From contig DGNJ01000075.1 of assembly GCA_002388905.1 (NCBI GenBank), forward strand, positions 57,567 through 121,566: a stretch of 64,000 nucleotides of DNA, given 5' to 3'. This document shows, one piece after another, positions 1 to 8,781 of the stretch (positions are counted from its first letter, which is position 1; the number at the start of each line of letters is the position of its first letter). Source of the stretch: Cellvibrionales bacterium UBA4495 (GTDB taxonomy: Bacteria; Pseudomonadota; Gammaproteobacteria; Pseudomonadales; Porticoccaceae). The translations under genes and the position numbers were made by a program. The notes under the pieces are model-generated. The model did not search any database and was not told the origin of the DNA. It saw only the letters and a list, made by a program, of their open reading frames with translations.

Positions 1-125
1 GGCAAAGGCGGGCGTGAAGGGAGTTGGATGCATAAGAATAGTACGATCATATCAGTGCGATATTTCCTGACCACCTGCCGATTCCGGCAGGTGGTCGCAA
101 ACCATTTGGTCGGCCCGGCGGTTCA
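1..125. other. Window edge, no gene recognised
   Basis: No coding sequence can be supported here. The stretch contains an 11-bp perfect hairpin (69-96, arms GACCACCTGCC and GGCAGGTGGTC, loop GATTCC) just beyond the stop of the minus-strand transporter. It may end that transcript or an incoming plus-strand transcript, but neither strand shows a T-tract after it. Confidence 0.4.
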
Positions 126-1448
126 TCAGGTTTCAGCGGCTCCCGTGAGGGAGTTCCGGTTACGGATCATGATCATGGACACGGCGGAGGCCAGGATGGG
201 CAGGGCGAAAATGGCGTAACTCTGGGCGGCGGTCCAGAACCAGGCCAGAAGGAAGCCGGCCAGCAGAGGACCGAAGACGGCACCGAGCCGGCCGATGCCG
301 ATAGCCATTCCGGTGCCGGTATTGCGCAACTGGGCATCGAATACCAGGGGGGCCAGGGCGTAGAGGCCAGTGAAGGCTCCGAATAGGCTGATGCCCATCA
401 GGAACGCCAGGCCCAGCATCAGGGTAAGTGCGGAACCGACGATGGTCATGGCAAGCATCAGCAGTACGCTTGTCAACATGAAGCCGAGAATAACCCGCTG
501 GATGTCCAGGCGGGTCGCCAGTACGCCGAACAGCAGTTGACCCATAAGCCCTCCGACATTCAAAAGCACGCCGCCGGATATTCCCTGCTGCATGCTCAAC
601 CCGGCATTGACCAGAAGCTTCGGCGTCCAGCTCATGACAAAATAAAAAGAAGTCATGAGCAGGAAAAACGCCAGGCAAAAGAGAACGGTATTTTTGCGGA
701 TATCCGGCGCCAGGGTGTCCAGCACCGGTATTTTCCGGGTCCTGGCGGGGGCCGAGTCCGGCAGGGATTCGAGGGAATCGTAATCCAGTTTTGCCAGTAC
801 CTCATTGATTTTGTCCAGTGCTCCGACGGGGCGTCTGGCGAGCAGATAGGCCAGGCTTTCCGGCAGGCGGAAATAGACCAGAGGGATCAATATCAGCGAA
901 AACAGACCGCCCAGGATAAAGACGGAAGGCCAGCCGTATTGGGCAATCAGGTAGACGGCCAGGACCCCTCCCAGCATCGCACCGAGAGGATAGCCGGTGC
1001 CGAGAATGGCGATGGACAAGGAGCGCCGCTGGCTGGAGGCGTATTCGGCAACCATGGTATTGATGCTGGGCAGCATCGTGCCCACACCGATGCCGGTAAG
1101 CAGGCGCATGGCGCTCAATTGGATGATGTCCGTGCAGAAAGCCGACAGCAGCATGCCAGCGGTGACCACTACCAGGCTGGTCAATATCGCCCAGCGGCGG
1201 CCGTACTGGTCGGCCAGGGGGGCAACAAGGAGAGAGCCCACCATCATGCCGGCGAGCCCCATGCTGAACAGAACCCCGAGCCGCTCGGGAGTAATTGACC
1301 ACTCCTGCGCTATCTGCGGTGCGGTGAAGGCGATGGCCAGGACATCGAAGCCGTCGATCATGTTGATGATCACACAGATGGCGATGGCGGCGATCTGGAA
1401 CCGGCTCATGGCTGACGATTGCAGCGTCGTTATTATCGGGTGAGTCAA
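126..1448 (-). CDS. MFS transporter, aromatic acid:H+ symporter (AAHS) type
   Basis: Inner-membrane secondary transporter, probably taking up an aromatic or other cyclic carboxylic acid with protons. The protein is 440 aa and very hydrophobic, with about 12 membrane segments. Near the N-terminus it has DGFD (residues 32-35), typical of AAHS carriers, and the loop 2-3 motif ending LADQYGRR (79-85). I chose a TTG start at 1448 because AGGAG lies six bases upstream on the minus strand. The next ATG (1409) would give 427 aa but has no good ribosome site, and the longer upstream frame is proline- and arginine-rich with no family resemblance. It is the only inner-membrane importer in the window and stands alone. 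An inverted repeat TGTTT-AA-AAACA lies about 120 bp upstream. Substrate unknown. Confidence 0.85.
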   Translation of the reverse strand: MTHPIITTLQSSAMSRFQIAAIAICVIINMIDGFDVLAIAFTAPQIAQEWSITPERLGVLFSMGLAGMMVGSLLVAPLADQYGRRWAILTSLVVVTAGMLLSAFCTDIIQLSAMRLLTGIGVGTMLPSINTMVAEYASSQRRSLSIAILGTGYPLGAMLGGVLAVYLIAQYGWPSVFILGGLFSLILIPLVYFRLPESLAYLLARRPVGALDKINEVLAKLDYDSLESLPDSAPARTRKIPVLDTLAPDIRKNTVLFCLAFFLLMTSFYFVMSWTPKLLVNAGLSMQQGISGGVLLNVGGLMGQLLFGVLATRLDIQRVILGFMLTSVLLMLAMTIVGSALTLMLGLAFLMGISLFGAFTGLYALAPLVFDAQLRNTGTGMAIGIGRLGAVFGPLLAGFLLAWFWTAAQSYAIFALPILASAVSMIMIRNRNSLTGAAET

Positions 1449-1570
1449 TGTTTTCTCCTGTCGCCGGCGCGATTCGCTGCCGCGGTGCCGGTTTGCCCCC
1501 TCAACCCGCCAATGGTCCGCTTGTCCTGGTGAAAGGGAACGTTGCCGGGCAGCAAGCGCCGGAATCAGTT

Positions 1571-1582
1571 TGTTTAAAAACA
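1571..1582. promoter_or_regulatory. Operator-like inverted repeat (TGTTT-AA-AAACA)
   Basis: A perfect 5+5 bp inverted repeat in an AT-rich patch upstream of the minus-strand MFS gene. The half-sites match those seen before many other units in this window but in the opposite order, so membership of the same operator family is uncertain. Confidence 0.35.
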
Positions 1583-1699
1583 GTCTAATATGTCTTTTAT
1601 ATGGCTGGCAAATAGCTGTTGGTGGCACGGTTTCGTGGTCAATAACCGGGTCTGAAACGGGTTGCGCGCCATGACCACGCTGCGGATCCAGGACAGGGC

Positions 1700-2086
1700 C
1701 TAGGAAGAAAAATTAAGTTCCACATCCATCCCCGTGGGATCTTTCACCACCAACTGCACCGTGTCGAATTCGGGGAAGTCACGCCGGCAATAGGGTGTCC
1801 GGCAAGTTTCCAGATGCTTCGAAAATGCGTCGACACCGGTACAGGTAAAGGCGATATGGTCCACATGGCCGGGTTCCCCCGTCGGTGCGGCCATTTCCCC
1901 GGAGTCGGCGGCTTCCATCAGGTGCAGGACAGGCTTGTCGCCCGCATAGAGCCAGAAGCCCGGTACCGGCACGTCCGGGCGCCAGCCTTCCCGCAGGCCG
2001 ATGATATCCACATAGAAATCCCGGACCCTTGCAAGCAGTTCCCTGTTGGCCTTGATATTGACGTGATTGAGATCGTGGATGGGCAT
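1700..2086 (-). CDS. VOC-superfamily (glyoxalase/dioxygenase fold) protein
   Basis: Small 128-aa metal-binding protein of the vicinal-oxygen-chelate fold, a family of isomerases, lyases and dioxygenases acting near carbonyl or catechol groups. Likely ligands are visible: a His in the first strand (NHVNI, residue 7), a His in GHVDHIAF and a Glu in the last strand (DVELNF). The single-module length argues against a two-domain extradiol dioxygenase. The frame is open to 2197, but the extra residues are Pro/Ser-rich and unlike the family; the start at 2086 gives a normal VOC N-terminus, with AAGG nine bases upstream. It is divergent from the SDR at 2440. The reaction is unknown. Confidence 0.75.
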   Translation of the reverse strand: MPIHDLNHVNIKANRELLARVRDFYVDIIGLREGWRPDVPVPGFWLYAGDKPVLHLMEAADSGEMAAPTGEPGHVDHIAFTCTGVDAFSKHLETCRTPYCRRDFPEFDTVQLVVKDPTGMDVELNFSS

Positions 2087-2439
2087 GGGCGATAGCCTTG
2101 CTGGCACGCTACGTGCCGCGGGACGTGAACCCTCAGGATTACATAATGGCGACTGGCCGGCAATGTCTGTGGCGGGCAGATAGGCCGGGGTGGACACACG
2201 CCCAAGTCCTTGTCCGGGTGGGCATTTCGAGAAGACGGGGTGTCGAAACCGAAAGGAACCGGTTTTTTCCGTGGCAACGATACCGCTGCCCCATTATACA
2301 CCCTGCCTTCATTGAGAAATTTTACGTCATTTGGCTCTTGATAGTCGGACCATTTTAGGCCAGAATCAAACAGGCTGTATTGTTTTTATTGATAAGTCGA
2401 AATATATTCACACTGAAAGGCGAATCCGGAGGAGCAGTA
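2087..2439. other. Divergent intergenic region with promoter
   Basis: A 353-bp region between the divergent VOC and SDR genes; no further gene is supported. A sigma70-like promoter faces right (TTGATA 2338-2343, 17-bp spacer, CAGAAT 2361-2366), and an operator-like repeat follows directly. Confidence 0.5.
2368..2385. promoter_or_regulatory. Operator-like repeat (AAACAG-G-CTGT ... TGTTT)
   Basis: AAACAG at 2368-2373 is followed by CTGT at 2375-2378 and TGTTT at 2381-2385. The site abuts the -10 box at 2361-2366 and covers the expected transcription start of the SDR at 2440. Its flanks (AATC before, TTTTTATTG after) closely match the site at 53604, supporting a shared regulator. Confidence 0.5.
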
Positions 2440-3240
2440 ATGGGGGGAATGACGGGCAAGGTGGCGTCCGTGGTGGGGGCCGCCGGCAGGGGCAATATGG
2501 GCCAGGTGATCGCCCGGCGGTTCGCCGAAGAAGGCGCCAGGGTGGTGGTTTCCGGGCGGCACGAAGAGCCGCTCAGGGAGCTGGCCGAAGAGATAGGCGG
2601 CGACTGGGTTCTCTGCGACCTGACCAAAAAGTCCGACATCGACAATATGATCGATACCATTGTCGATCGCCACGGCCAGCTCGACGTGGCCGTCAACGCC
2701 TCCGGCTGGGGGCTGCTCAAGCCTTTCGTGGAGAACACCGAGGAAGATCTGGAGCGCATGATGGCCCTCCAGTTCAAGGGCCCCTTCCAGTGGCTGCAAA
2801 AACTGGTCCAGACCATGGATCAGCGCGGCGGCTCGATCATTCAGATTTCTTCCGCCACCGCCAAGATCATGCTCGACAATCACGCCGCCTACATGGGTAC
2901 CAAGGCGGGCATCGACCATGTGGTGCGCTGTGTGGCCAACGAATTCGGCGAGAAGGGTATCCGGGCGAACTCCATTTCCCCCGGACTCACCTACTCGCCA
3001 ATGACCGAAGAGCACATGCAGAGTGCGTCCCTGGTGGAGACATTCCGTAAATGCTACCCGCTGGGAAGGGTGGGAACCAGCGACGATATCGCCGCGGCGG
3101 CGGTCTTTCTTGCCTCGGACGAGTGTTTTATGACGGGCGAAAATCTCCAGGTCAATGGGGGGCTGTGCCTGCGCCGCAATCCCCGCGCCCACGAACTCTA
3201 CGAGGCCGCCGTGGAGGCGGGTGAAATACCGGGAGAGTAG
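2440..3240 (+). CDS. SDR-family oxidoreductase, atypical Rossmann motif
   Basis: Short-chain dehydrogenase/reductase, 266 aa, presumably NAD(P)-dependent alcohol/ketone conversion in the cytoplasm. The catalytic residues are present: Ser137/138 and Tyr151-x3-Lys155 (YMGTK). The cofactor motif is unusual, GAAGRGNMG (13-21) instead of TGxxxGxG, and the usual NNAG is NASG (86-89). Its closest relative here is the SDR at 23393, which shares the odd motif and the AYxGTK region. The ATG at 2440 has GGAGGAG just upstream; an earlier in-frame ATG at 2380 lies in the operator region and is rejected. It is followed by TonB receptor 1 after 125 bp. The substrate is not predictable. Confidence 0.88.
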   Translation: MGGMTGKVASVVGAAGRGNMGQVIARRFAEEGARVVVSGRHEEPLRELAEEIGGDWVLCDLTKKSDIDNMIDTIVDRHGQLDVAVNASGWGLLKPFVENTEEDLERMMALQFKGPFQWLQKLVQTMDQRGGSIIQISSATAKIMLDNHAAYMGTKAGIDHVVRCVANEFGEKGIRANSISPGLTYSPMTEEHMQSASLVETFRKCYPLGRVGTSDDIAAAAVFLASDECFMTGENLQVNGGLCLRRNPRAHELYEAAVEAGEIPGE

Positions 3241-3331
3241 AAGACGCGTTGCCCAAAACGGCGGGCGACTGCGATTGGCGGATTCCCTCATATATTGGAA
3301 GCGGCGAATCCGGGAATCTTGATAACTAAAC

Positions 3332-3343
3332 AATATCGATATT
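3332..3343. promoter_or_regulatory. 12-bp palindrome AATATCGATATT before TonB receptor 1
   Basis: A perfect palindrome flanked by AAAC and AAAACA, 22 bp before the receptor start. It may be a regulator site, but it differs in core from the recurring AAACAG-type repeats. Confidence 0.3.
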
Positions 3344-3365
3344 AAAACAGCGAGAGGGTAGAAAT

Positions 3366-5603
3366 ATGGACTTTAAAAGACTGAGTCATTCCATTGCGGC
3401 GGTTGTCGCTGCCTCGTCCCTGGCCCTGCCGGCCGGCGCAGCGCAGCTGGAAGAGATCGTGGTGACGGCCCGTAAAAAGGCAGAATCCATGCAGGATTCC
3501 CCGGTGGCTGTCAGTGCGGTCAACCGGGAGACCATCCAGGCCGCCTTCCTGGGCGATGCCACCGGCATTGCCCAGTTCGCGCCCAATGTGGTGTTCGACG
3601 ATATTTCTGCGGGCACCCCCGGCGGCGGCGGTATCTCCATCCGGGGCATCAGCTACCAGGACGTGGAAAAAACCTTCGATCCGGCGGTGTTGATGTACCT
3701 GGACGGTGTGCCCCTGGGCACCAACACCGGCAATGCCATGAACCTGCTGGACGTGGAGCGCATCGAAGTGCTGCGCGGGCCCCAGGGCACCCTGTTCGGC
3801 AAGAACGCAGTGGGCGGCGTGATTAATATCCACCGCACCAAGCCCATCATCGGCCAGTGGGCGGGCAAGGCCCGGGTCCGGGTCGAATCCGAGGACAGCG
3901 CCACCAACCTGGAAGGCGTGCTTAATATACCCCTGGGCGACACGCTGGCCGCCAAGGTCAATGTGGCCCGATTGGAGGAGCCGGGGTACTACGACAATAT
4001 CACCAACGGCGACGACGAGGGCGAGTCCGACGAGGAACGCTTCGGGATCCATTTCCTGTGGCAGCCCACGGACGACCTGACCGCCGAATTCCAGTACAAC
4101 CAGTCGGAGATGGACGGCATCCTGGCGCCCATGCTCAATATCAACAGCCCCCTGGCGGATCTCTGCGCCGGTTTCGGGGCCTGTGCCGCCAGCGATGACG
4201 AGCCGTTGTCCGGCGACCGCCGGGAAGGGGCCGGCAACCTGGGCCAGGACTTTTTCCTGGACAGCAAGGATTACCAGGTCGACCTCAACTGGGATATTTC
4301 GCCCAGCCTCACCGGCGTCCTGATTGCCGCTCACCGGGAAACGGACGAAAGGACGTTCATTGATTTTGACGGCTCGCCCCAGACCCTGTTCCATATCCGC
4401 CGCACCAGCGAATACGAGCAGGACAGCCTGGAACTGCGCCTGGATTACACCGCCGACCGGCTCAGTGTTACTGGCGGATACTTCTACTGGAACGGAGAAG
4501 TCAGCGGCTGGGAAAACGAGGCGACGATCCCGCTTTTCCTCGGTTTGCCGGTTGGAACCTGTGGCTTCGATACGGTGGCCTGTCAGTTCGAGACCGCCAG
4601 TGCCGAGTCCAAATCCCACTCCGTGTTCTTCGAGGGCGACTACCGATTTGCGGAAAACTGGTATTTCGTACTTGGCGCCCGTTATATCGAGGAAGACAAG
4701 GAACTCACCAAGACCAGCCAAGTGCCAATCGCTGGTTTGACCACGTTGCCGACTACCACCGGTGACCGGACCGACGACGATATTATTCACCGTATCGGTT
4801 TCCGCTGGGAGCCCACCCCCAATGTGATGGCCTATGCTACCTGGTCCACCGGCTTCCGCAGTGGCGGGTTCAGCATCCGCGGGGTGACGCCGGAAATTAT
4901 CCAGACCGGTTTTGAGCCTGAAACGGTCGATAACTACGAGCTTGGCATCAAGACCGAGTTGTTCGATCGCCGGGTTCGGCTGAACGCGACAGTGTTCCGG
5001 ATGGAATACGATGATATGCAGATCGAACTGCAGGTGCCCCGCCCGGGTCCGGGCAGCGGCACCCAGGATTCCGTGGTCAATGCCGGTTCGGCAACCATCG
5101 ACGGTGTCGAGCTGGAGGTGACCGCGCTGCTCAACGACTACTTTACCCTTGATTTCAACGCCGGCTGGCTTGACGCCGGTTACGACACCTTCCGCGGCCA
5201 GATTTTTGCCGACGGCACCCAGAACGACGACAACTCCAACCTGCCATTGCGTCGTGCACCCGAGTGGAATTACACCGCGGCCCTGAATTACAGCCAGGCC
5301 GTTGGTGGTGGCGACCTGCGGGGCCGGTTGTCCTACAGCTGGACCGACGACTATGCCGGCACGGTGACGGATTTCCCCGGCACCCATGTGGACGACTTCG
5401 GCCTTCTGGACGCCTCCCTGAACTATACCTACGGCCAGTGGCAGGTGGGTGTCTTCGGTCGAAATCTCACCGATGAGGACGAATACAGCCACACGTTTGC
5501 GGTGGTGCCGTACCGGTCGGGCAGGTCGCTGTTTACCTTTGCCACGCCGCGGGCCCCGCGCACCTATGGCCTGGAGCTGACCTACACCTTCGGCGATTAC
5601 TGA
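3366..5603 (+). CDS. TonB-dependent outer-membrane receptor 1
   Basis: Outer-membrane active transporter, 745 aa. A signal peptide (about residues 1-26, ending AGA-AQ) is followed by a TonB box (EEIVVTA, 29-35), a plug domain with the usual LRGPQGTLFGKNAVGGVINI-like region, and a 22-strand barrel whose last strand ends TYTFGDY. Receptors of this group with EEIVVTARKK-type boxes are common in bacteria feeding on hydrophobic or aromatic carbon; nothing points to a siderophore. GAGGG lies a few bases before the ATG. The gene is followed by its own terminator (5609-5634), so it is probably expressed alone or with the SDR at 2440. The ligand is unknown. Confidence 0.93.
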   Translation: MDFKRLSHSIAAVVAASSLALPAGAAQLEEIVVTARKKAESMQDSPVAVSAVNRETIQAAFLGDATGIAQFAPNVVFDDISAGTPGGGGISIRGISYQDVEKTFDPAVLMYLDGVPLGTNTGNAMNLLDVERIEVLRGPQGTLFGKNAVGGVINIHRTKPIIGQWAGKARVRVESEDSATNLEGVLNIPLGDTLAAKVNVARLEEPGYYDNITNGDDEGESDEERFGIHFLWQPTDDLTAEFQYNQSEMDGILAPMLNINSPLADLCAGFGACAASDDEPLSGDRREGAGNLGQDFFLDSKDYQVDLNWDISPSLTGVLIAAHRETDERTFIDFDGSPQTLFHIRRTSEYEQDSLELRLDYTADRLSVTGGYFYWNGEVSGWENEATIPLFLGLPVGTCGFDTVACQFETASAESKSHSVFFEGDYRFAENWYFVLGARYIEEDKELTKTSQVPIAGLTTLPTTTGDRTDDDIIHRIGFRWEPTPNVMAYATWSTGFRSGGFSIRGVTPEIIQTGFEPETVDNYELGIKTELFDRRVRLNATVFRMEYDDMQIELQVPRPGPGSGTQDSVVNAGSATIDGVELEVTALLNDYFTLDFNAGWLDAGYDTFRGQIFADGTQNDDNSNLPLRRAPEWNYTAALNYSQAVGGGDLRGRLSYSWTDDYAGTVTDFPGTHVDDFGLLDASLNYTYGQWQVGVFGRNLTDEDEYSHTFAVVPYRSGRSLFTFATPRAPRTYGLELTYTFGDY

Positions 5604-5608
5604 TGGAC

Positions 5609-5634
5609 AGAGCCCCGGCCGCTGCCGGGGCTCT
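5609..5634 (+). terminator. Hairpin terminator after TonB receptor 1
   Basis: Perfect 11-bp stem (AGAGCCCCGGC / GCCGGGGCTCT) with a four-base loop, six bases past the receptor stop. The T-tract is weak (TCCGTT). Confidence 0.65.
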
Positions 5635-5843
5635 TCCGTTGGCGGCAAATGGAAAGGCCATCCTGAAAGCGTGATCGCGCTGGCAATGGCGGGCAGGGGA
5701 CGATAAATCGGGTGCAGGTTTTAGTGACAACGCCCGACTTTACCGCCCGGTCTATTCCCGCTTTGCCTTGCTTCGGGAGAGCTCCTTTTTATTTGTTGTG
5801 TCCATATCCCGCCTTCGCCCTGCTATCGAGGTAATCGAGGTAA

Positions 5844-6611
5844 ATGAATATGCAGCTAAAGAATAAAGTCGTCCTTATCACCGGCGCCGCTTCCGGTATC
5901 GGTCTGGCCGCGGCCCGGCGCTTTGCCGCCGAGGGTGCGAGCCTGATGCTGGCGGACATGGACGAGAAAGCCCTCCGGTCGGCGGCCGGGGAGATCGGTT
6001 CCCAAGCAGTCGACTCCGTGGTGGTGGATGTGTCGAATCCGGAGCAGGTGGAAAATATGGTCCGGGCCACGGTGACAAAATTCGGGCGGCTGGACGCGTT
6101 TATCGCCAATGCCGGAATTGAGGGGAAGATCGGCGAAATTGTCGATTCCGACGTGGAGAATTTCGATCAGGTGATGGCGGTCAACGTCCGCGGCGTCTGG
6201 CTGGGCCTGAAATACGCCATCGGTGCCATGCGCGACAGTGGCGGGGGCAGCATTGTCATCACCTCTTCGGGTGCCGGGGTCAAGGGCCAGCCCAACATGG
6301 CCCCCTATAACAGCAGCAAGCATGCGGTCATCGGCCTGATGCGTTGTGCCGCGCTCGAGTGCGCCCAATACAACATCCGGGTCAATACCGTGAATCCCGG
6401 TGCCGTGGAGACCCGGATGATGCGTTCCATCGAGGAGGGGTTTGCCCCCGGCAGCGGAGAGACCTTCAAGGAAACCCTCCATGCCGCCACGCCCATGGGT
6501 CGATATGCGAGGCCGGAAGAAATCGCCAATATGATGCTGTTTCTCGCCAGCGACGAGAGCAGTTACTGCACCGGCGGCGTTTACATGGTGGACGGCGGCA
6601 ATTCCACCTGA
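5844..6611 (+). CDS. SDR-family oxidoreductase
   Basis: Classical short-chain dehydrogenase/reductase, 255 aa, cytoplasmic. It has the cofactor motif TGAASGIG (13-20), an acidic residue after strand 2 (ADMD, Asp38) suggesting NAD(H), ANAG (88-91), Ser141/142, and Tyr155-x3-Lys159 (YNSSK). It ends with the usual GGVYMVDGGNST tail. A GAGG site lies just before the ATG. It opens a plus-strand run of eight genes (5844-13150) with five SDRs, so it probably performs one of several alcohol/ketone steps on a multi-ring or multi-hydroxyl substrate. The 240 bp upstream hold the previous terminator and no clear copy of the recurring operator. Confidence 0.92.
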   Translation: MNMQLKNKVVLITGAASGIGLAAARRFAAEGASLMLADMDEKALRSAAGEIGSQAVDSVVVDVSNPEQVENMVRATVTKFGRLDAFIANAGIEGKIGEIVDSDVENFDQVMAVNVRGVWLGLKYAIGAMRDSGGGSIVITSSGAGVKGQPNMAPYNSSKHAVIGLMRCAALECAQYNIRVNTVNPGAVETRMMRSIEEGFAPGSGETFKETLHAATPMGRYARPEEIANMMLFLASDESSYCTGGVYMVDGGNST

Positions 6612-6696
6612 ATGCCCGTCAACGAATAGTGGAAAGAGGCCAATGCGCCGGGGCCATTTGATTTTTCTCAACAGATATATTCAGGGGTGAACTGCA

Positions 6697-7455
6697 GTGA
6701 CTGAAAATTTTAACGACAAAGTGGTATTGATTACCGGTGGTGCGTCTGGCCTCGGCGAGGCCTGCGCGCAAGCCTTTGCCGCCGGGGGCGGCCGGGTCGC
6801 CGTGGCGGATGTGTCCTCGGAAGCCGTTGCAGGCGTTGTCGACAGGATTGAAGCGCAGGGCGGGCAGGCAATCGGCGTCACCTGTGACGTCACCGATTCC
6901 TCCGCGGTTGAGGGCATGGTCAAACGGGTGGTCGATACCTGGGGTCGTCTCGATGTGGGCGTTAACAGTGCCGGTATCGTGACACCGATCACTCCGGTGG
7001 CGGAGACGGAGGAGGGCGACTTCGACCGTCTGATGGCAGTCAACGTCAAGGGGGTGTGGTTATCCATGCGGGGCCAGATCCGGCAGATGCTGGAGCAGGG
7101 GGGCGGCAGCATCGTCAATATGGCCTCGGCGTTGAGTATCCGCGTCCACCCGGGAAGCGCCTTTTACGTTGCCAGCAAGTTTGCCGTTGCCGGCCTTACC
7201 CGGACGGCGGCAGTGGAATACGCCCAGTCCGGCATACGGATCAACGCCATATGCCCGGGTAATATCAAAACGCCCATGTTCGAAAAGGCGGTTACCGATC
7301 CCGAAACCATTGCCGCACTCCAGGGCCTGCATCCCATGAATCGTCTGGGCAAGCCGGAAGAGGTCGCCGCCGCGGTTATGTGGCTGGCCTCGGATGCCGC
7401 TTCCTTTACCACGGGAAGCCTGCTGACAGCCGACGGCGGTTGGACGGCCACCTGA
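6697..7455 (+). CDS. SDR-family oxidoreductase
   Basis: Classical SDR of 252 aa with TGGASGLG (13-20), Asp38 (VADVS, NAD preference), NSAG (90-93) in place of NNAG, Ser144, and Tyr157-x3-Lys161 (YVASK). The start is GTG at 6697; the downstream residues TENFNDKVVLITGG give a normal SDR N-terminus. It is second in the 5844-13150 operon, 85 bp after the first SDR and 26 bp before the third. The substrate is unknown. Adjacent SDRs with different substrate-loop sequences suggest successive, not redundant, steps. Confidence 0.91.
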   Translation: MTENFNDKVVLITGGASGLGEACAQAFAAGGGRVAVADVSSEAVAGVVDRIEAQGGQAIGVTCDVTDSSAVEGMVKRVVDTWGRLDVGVNSAGIVTPITPVAETEEGDFDRLMAVNVKGVWLSMRGQIRQMLEQGGGSIVNMASALSIRVHPGSAFYVASKFAVAGLTRTAAVEYAQSGIRINAICPGNIKTPMFEKAVTDPETIAALQGLHPMNRLGKPEEVAAAVMWLASDAASFTTGSLLTADGGWTAT

Positions 7456-7481
7456 AATCGAGACATTGAAGGAGCTGAATC

Positions 7482-8267
7482 ATGACTAGAGTCAACGGCA
7501 AAGTCGCCATGGTCACTGGTGGCGCCACCGGCATTGGTGTCGGTGTGGTGCGCATGCTGGTCGACGAAGGCGCCAGGGTGGTGATCGCTGATATCGCCGA
7601 GGAGGCCGGACAGCAACTGGCCGAGGAACTGGGCGAAAGCGGTCTCTTCCTGCGCCTGGATGTCACCGATGAGGGGCAGTGGCAGCAGGGAATCAGAGAT
7701 CTTGAGGAGCACTGGGGACCCCTCGACATCCTGGTGCAGAGTGCCGGGATATCCCGCCCCGCATCCATCGAGGACGCATCCCTGGCCGAGTGGCGCGACC
7801 ACATGGCGGTCCACGGCGAGGGGGCTTTTCTGGGCTGCAAGTATGCCGTCCAGAGCATGAAAAAGGCCGGCGGCGGTGCCATCGTTAATATTTCCTCGGT
7901 GGAAAGCATTCGTCCGGGACCATTGTTCACCTGCTACGGCGCCGCCAAGGCGGCCCAGGATGCGATCACCAAAACCGTGGCGCTGCACTGTGGCGAGAGG
8001 GGCTACAACATCCGGTGCAACTCGGTGCACCCGGCGGCCACTTACACGCCTTTGCTGGAACAATACCTGAACAGCGCGGAGGATCCGGCCGGGCTGGAAA
8101 AGACCTACGCCTCAATGCAGCCCCTGAACCGTATAGCGACTGTCGAGGAAATTGCCCATGCCGTGTTGTTCCTGGCAAGCGACGAATCCAGTTTTATGAC
8201 CGGTCACCAGATGTATGTGGACGGCGGCGCGTTGACCAAGCCTTACCCGTCCGGCGAAGGCGCCTGA
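7482..8267 (+). CDS. SDR-family oxidoreductase
   Basis: Classical SDR of 261 aa with TGGATGIG (12-19), Asp37 (IADIA), QSAG (86-89) replacing NNAG, Ser138/139 and Tyr152-x3-Lys156 (YGAAK). AAGGAG lies seven bases before the ATG. It is third in the operon. The long loop between residues 190 and 215 (EQYLNSAEDPAGLEKTYASM) matches the variable substrate lid of hydroxysteroid- and terpenoid-type SDRs, but that is not diagnostic. Confidence 0.91.
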   Translation: MTRVNGKVAMVTGGATGIGVGVVRMLVDEGARVVIADIAEEAGQQLAEELGESGLFLRLDVTDEGQWQQGIRDLEEHWGPLDILVQSAGISRPASIEDASLAEWRDHMAVHGEGAFLGCKYAVQSMKKAGGGAIVNISSVESIRPGPLFTCYGAAKAAQDAITKTVALHCGERGYNIRCNSVHPAATYTPLLEQYLNSAEDPAGLEKTYASMQPLNRIATVEEIAHAVLFLASDESSFMTGHQMYVDGGALTKPYPSGEGA

Positions 8268-8317
8268 TTCGCGTACTTGATAGGACAGTGAATCCACAAA
8301 ACTAACCGGGGGGATGT

Positions 8318-8743
8318 ATGCCTGACAAGCTCTCAGTCGAGGAGCGCCTGGATATTGCCGACCTCTTTTCCCTCTATTGCCACCTGATCGACAGCGGCCA
8401 GCGTGAGTCCTGGCTCGACCTGTTTACGTCCGACGGTGTATTCGAGGTGCCGGGAATGGGTCGCATGGAAGGTCGGGAACAAATCGGCGGGGTTGCCGAT
8501 AGGGTTATCGAGGGCAGCAAGGGTAACTGGCGCCACCAGATGGCCAACGTATTGCCGGAAGCCGGCGCCAGACCCGGTACGGCCCGGGTAAAGGCTTATA
8601 GCCTGGTTACCGACTGGAGCGATGGCGGTGCTGTCAGCACGTTTAACGACTATGACGTCGAGTTGAAAAAAACGGGAGATAAATGGCGAATTGTGCACCT
8701 GTTGGCCAGACCGGCCCGGATCACCGTGGGTCCCGATTCCTGA
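8318..8743 (+). CDS. SnoaL/NTF2-like small protein
   Basis: 141-aa cone-shaped alpha+beta protein of the NTF2/SnoaL superfamily, which includes cofactor-free isomerases, cyclases and dehydratases (ketosteroid isomerase fold). The family pattern is clear: an N-terminal helix (ERLDIADLFSLYCHLID), WLDLFTSDGVFEV, GREQIGG, then strands ending DKWRIVHLLARP. GGGGG lies upstream of the ATG. It sits between SDR genes in the 5844-13150 operon, so a role on a keto intermediate is reasonable. Some members instead act as ring-oxygenase beta subunits; this one is not next to any alpha subunit. Confidence 0.8.
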   Translation: MPDKLSVEERLDIADLFSLYCHLIDSGQRESWLDLFTSDGVFEVPGMGRMEGREQIGGVADRVIEGSKGNWRHQMANVLPEAGARPGTARVKAYSLVTDWSDGGAVSTFNDYDVELKKTGDKWRIVHLLARPARITVGPDS

Positions 8744-8781
8744 GCCCTTCTTCTTAACCCAAGTTGATCGAGGAAACAACA

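Noticed and set aside
69-96. Intrinsic terminator at the left edge
   Set aside because: The 11-bp stem is perfect but no T-run follows on either strand, so it is recorded only as a hairpin.
2367-2387. KstR-type steroid operator
   Set aside because: The half-sites look superficially similar, but the spacing and core do not match the KstR consensus as I remember it, and no KstR gene is present. I keep the site as an unnamed operator.
3342-5648. 768-codon open frame antisense to TonB receptor 1
   Set aside because: It is a shadow of the GC-rich coding strand: no ribosome site, no family resemblance, and the opposite strand has a complete receptor. Similar long antisense frames at 19816-21747, 41949-43904 and 58678-60681 were rejected for the same reason.
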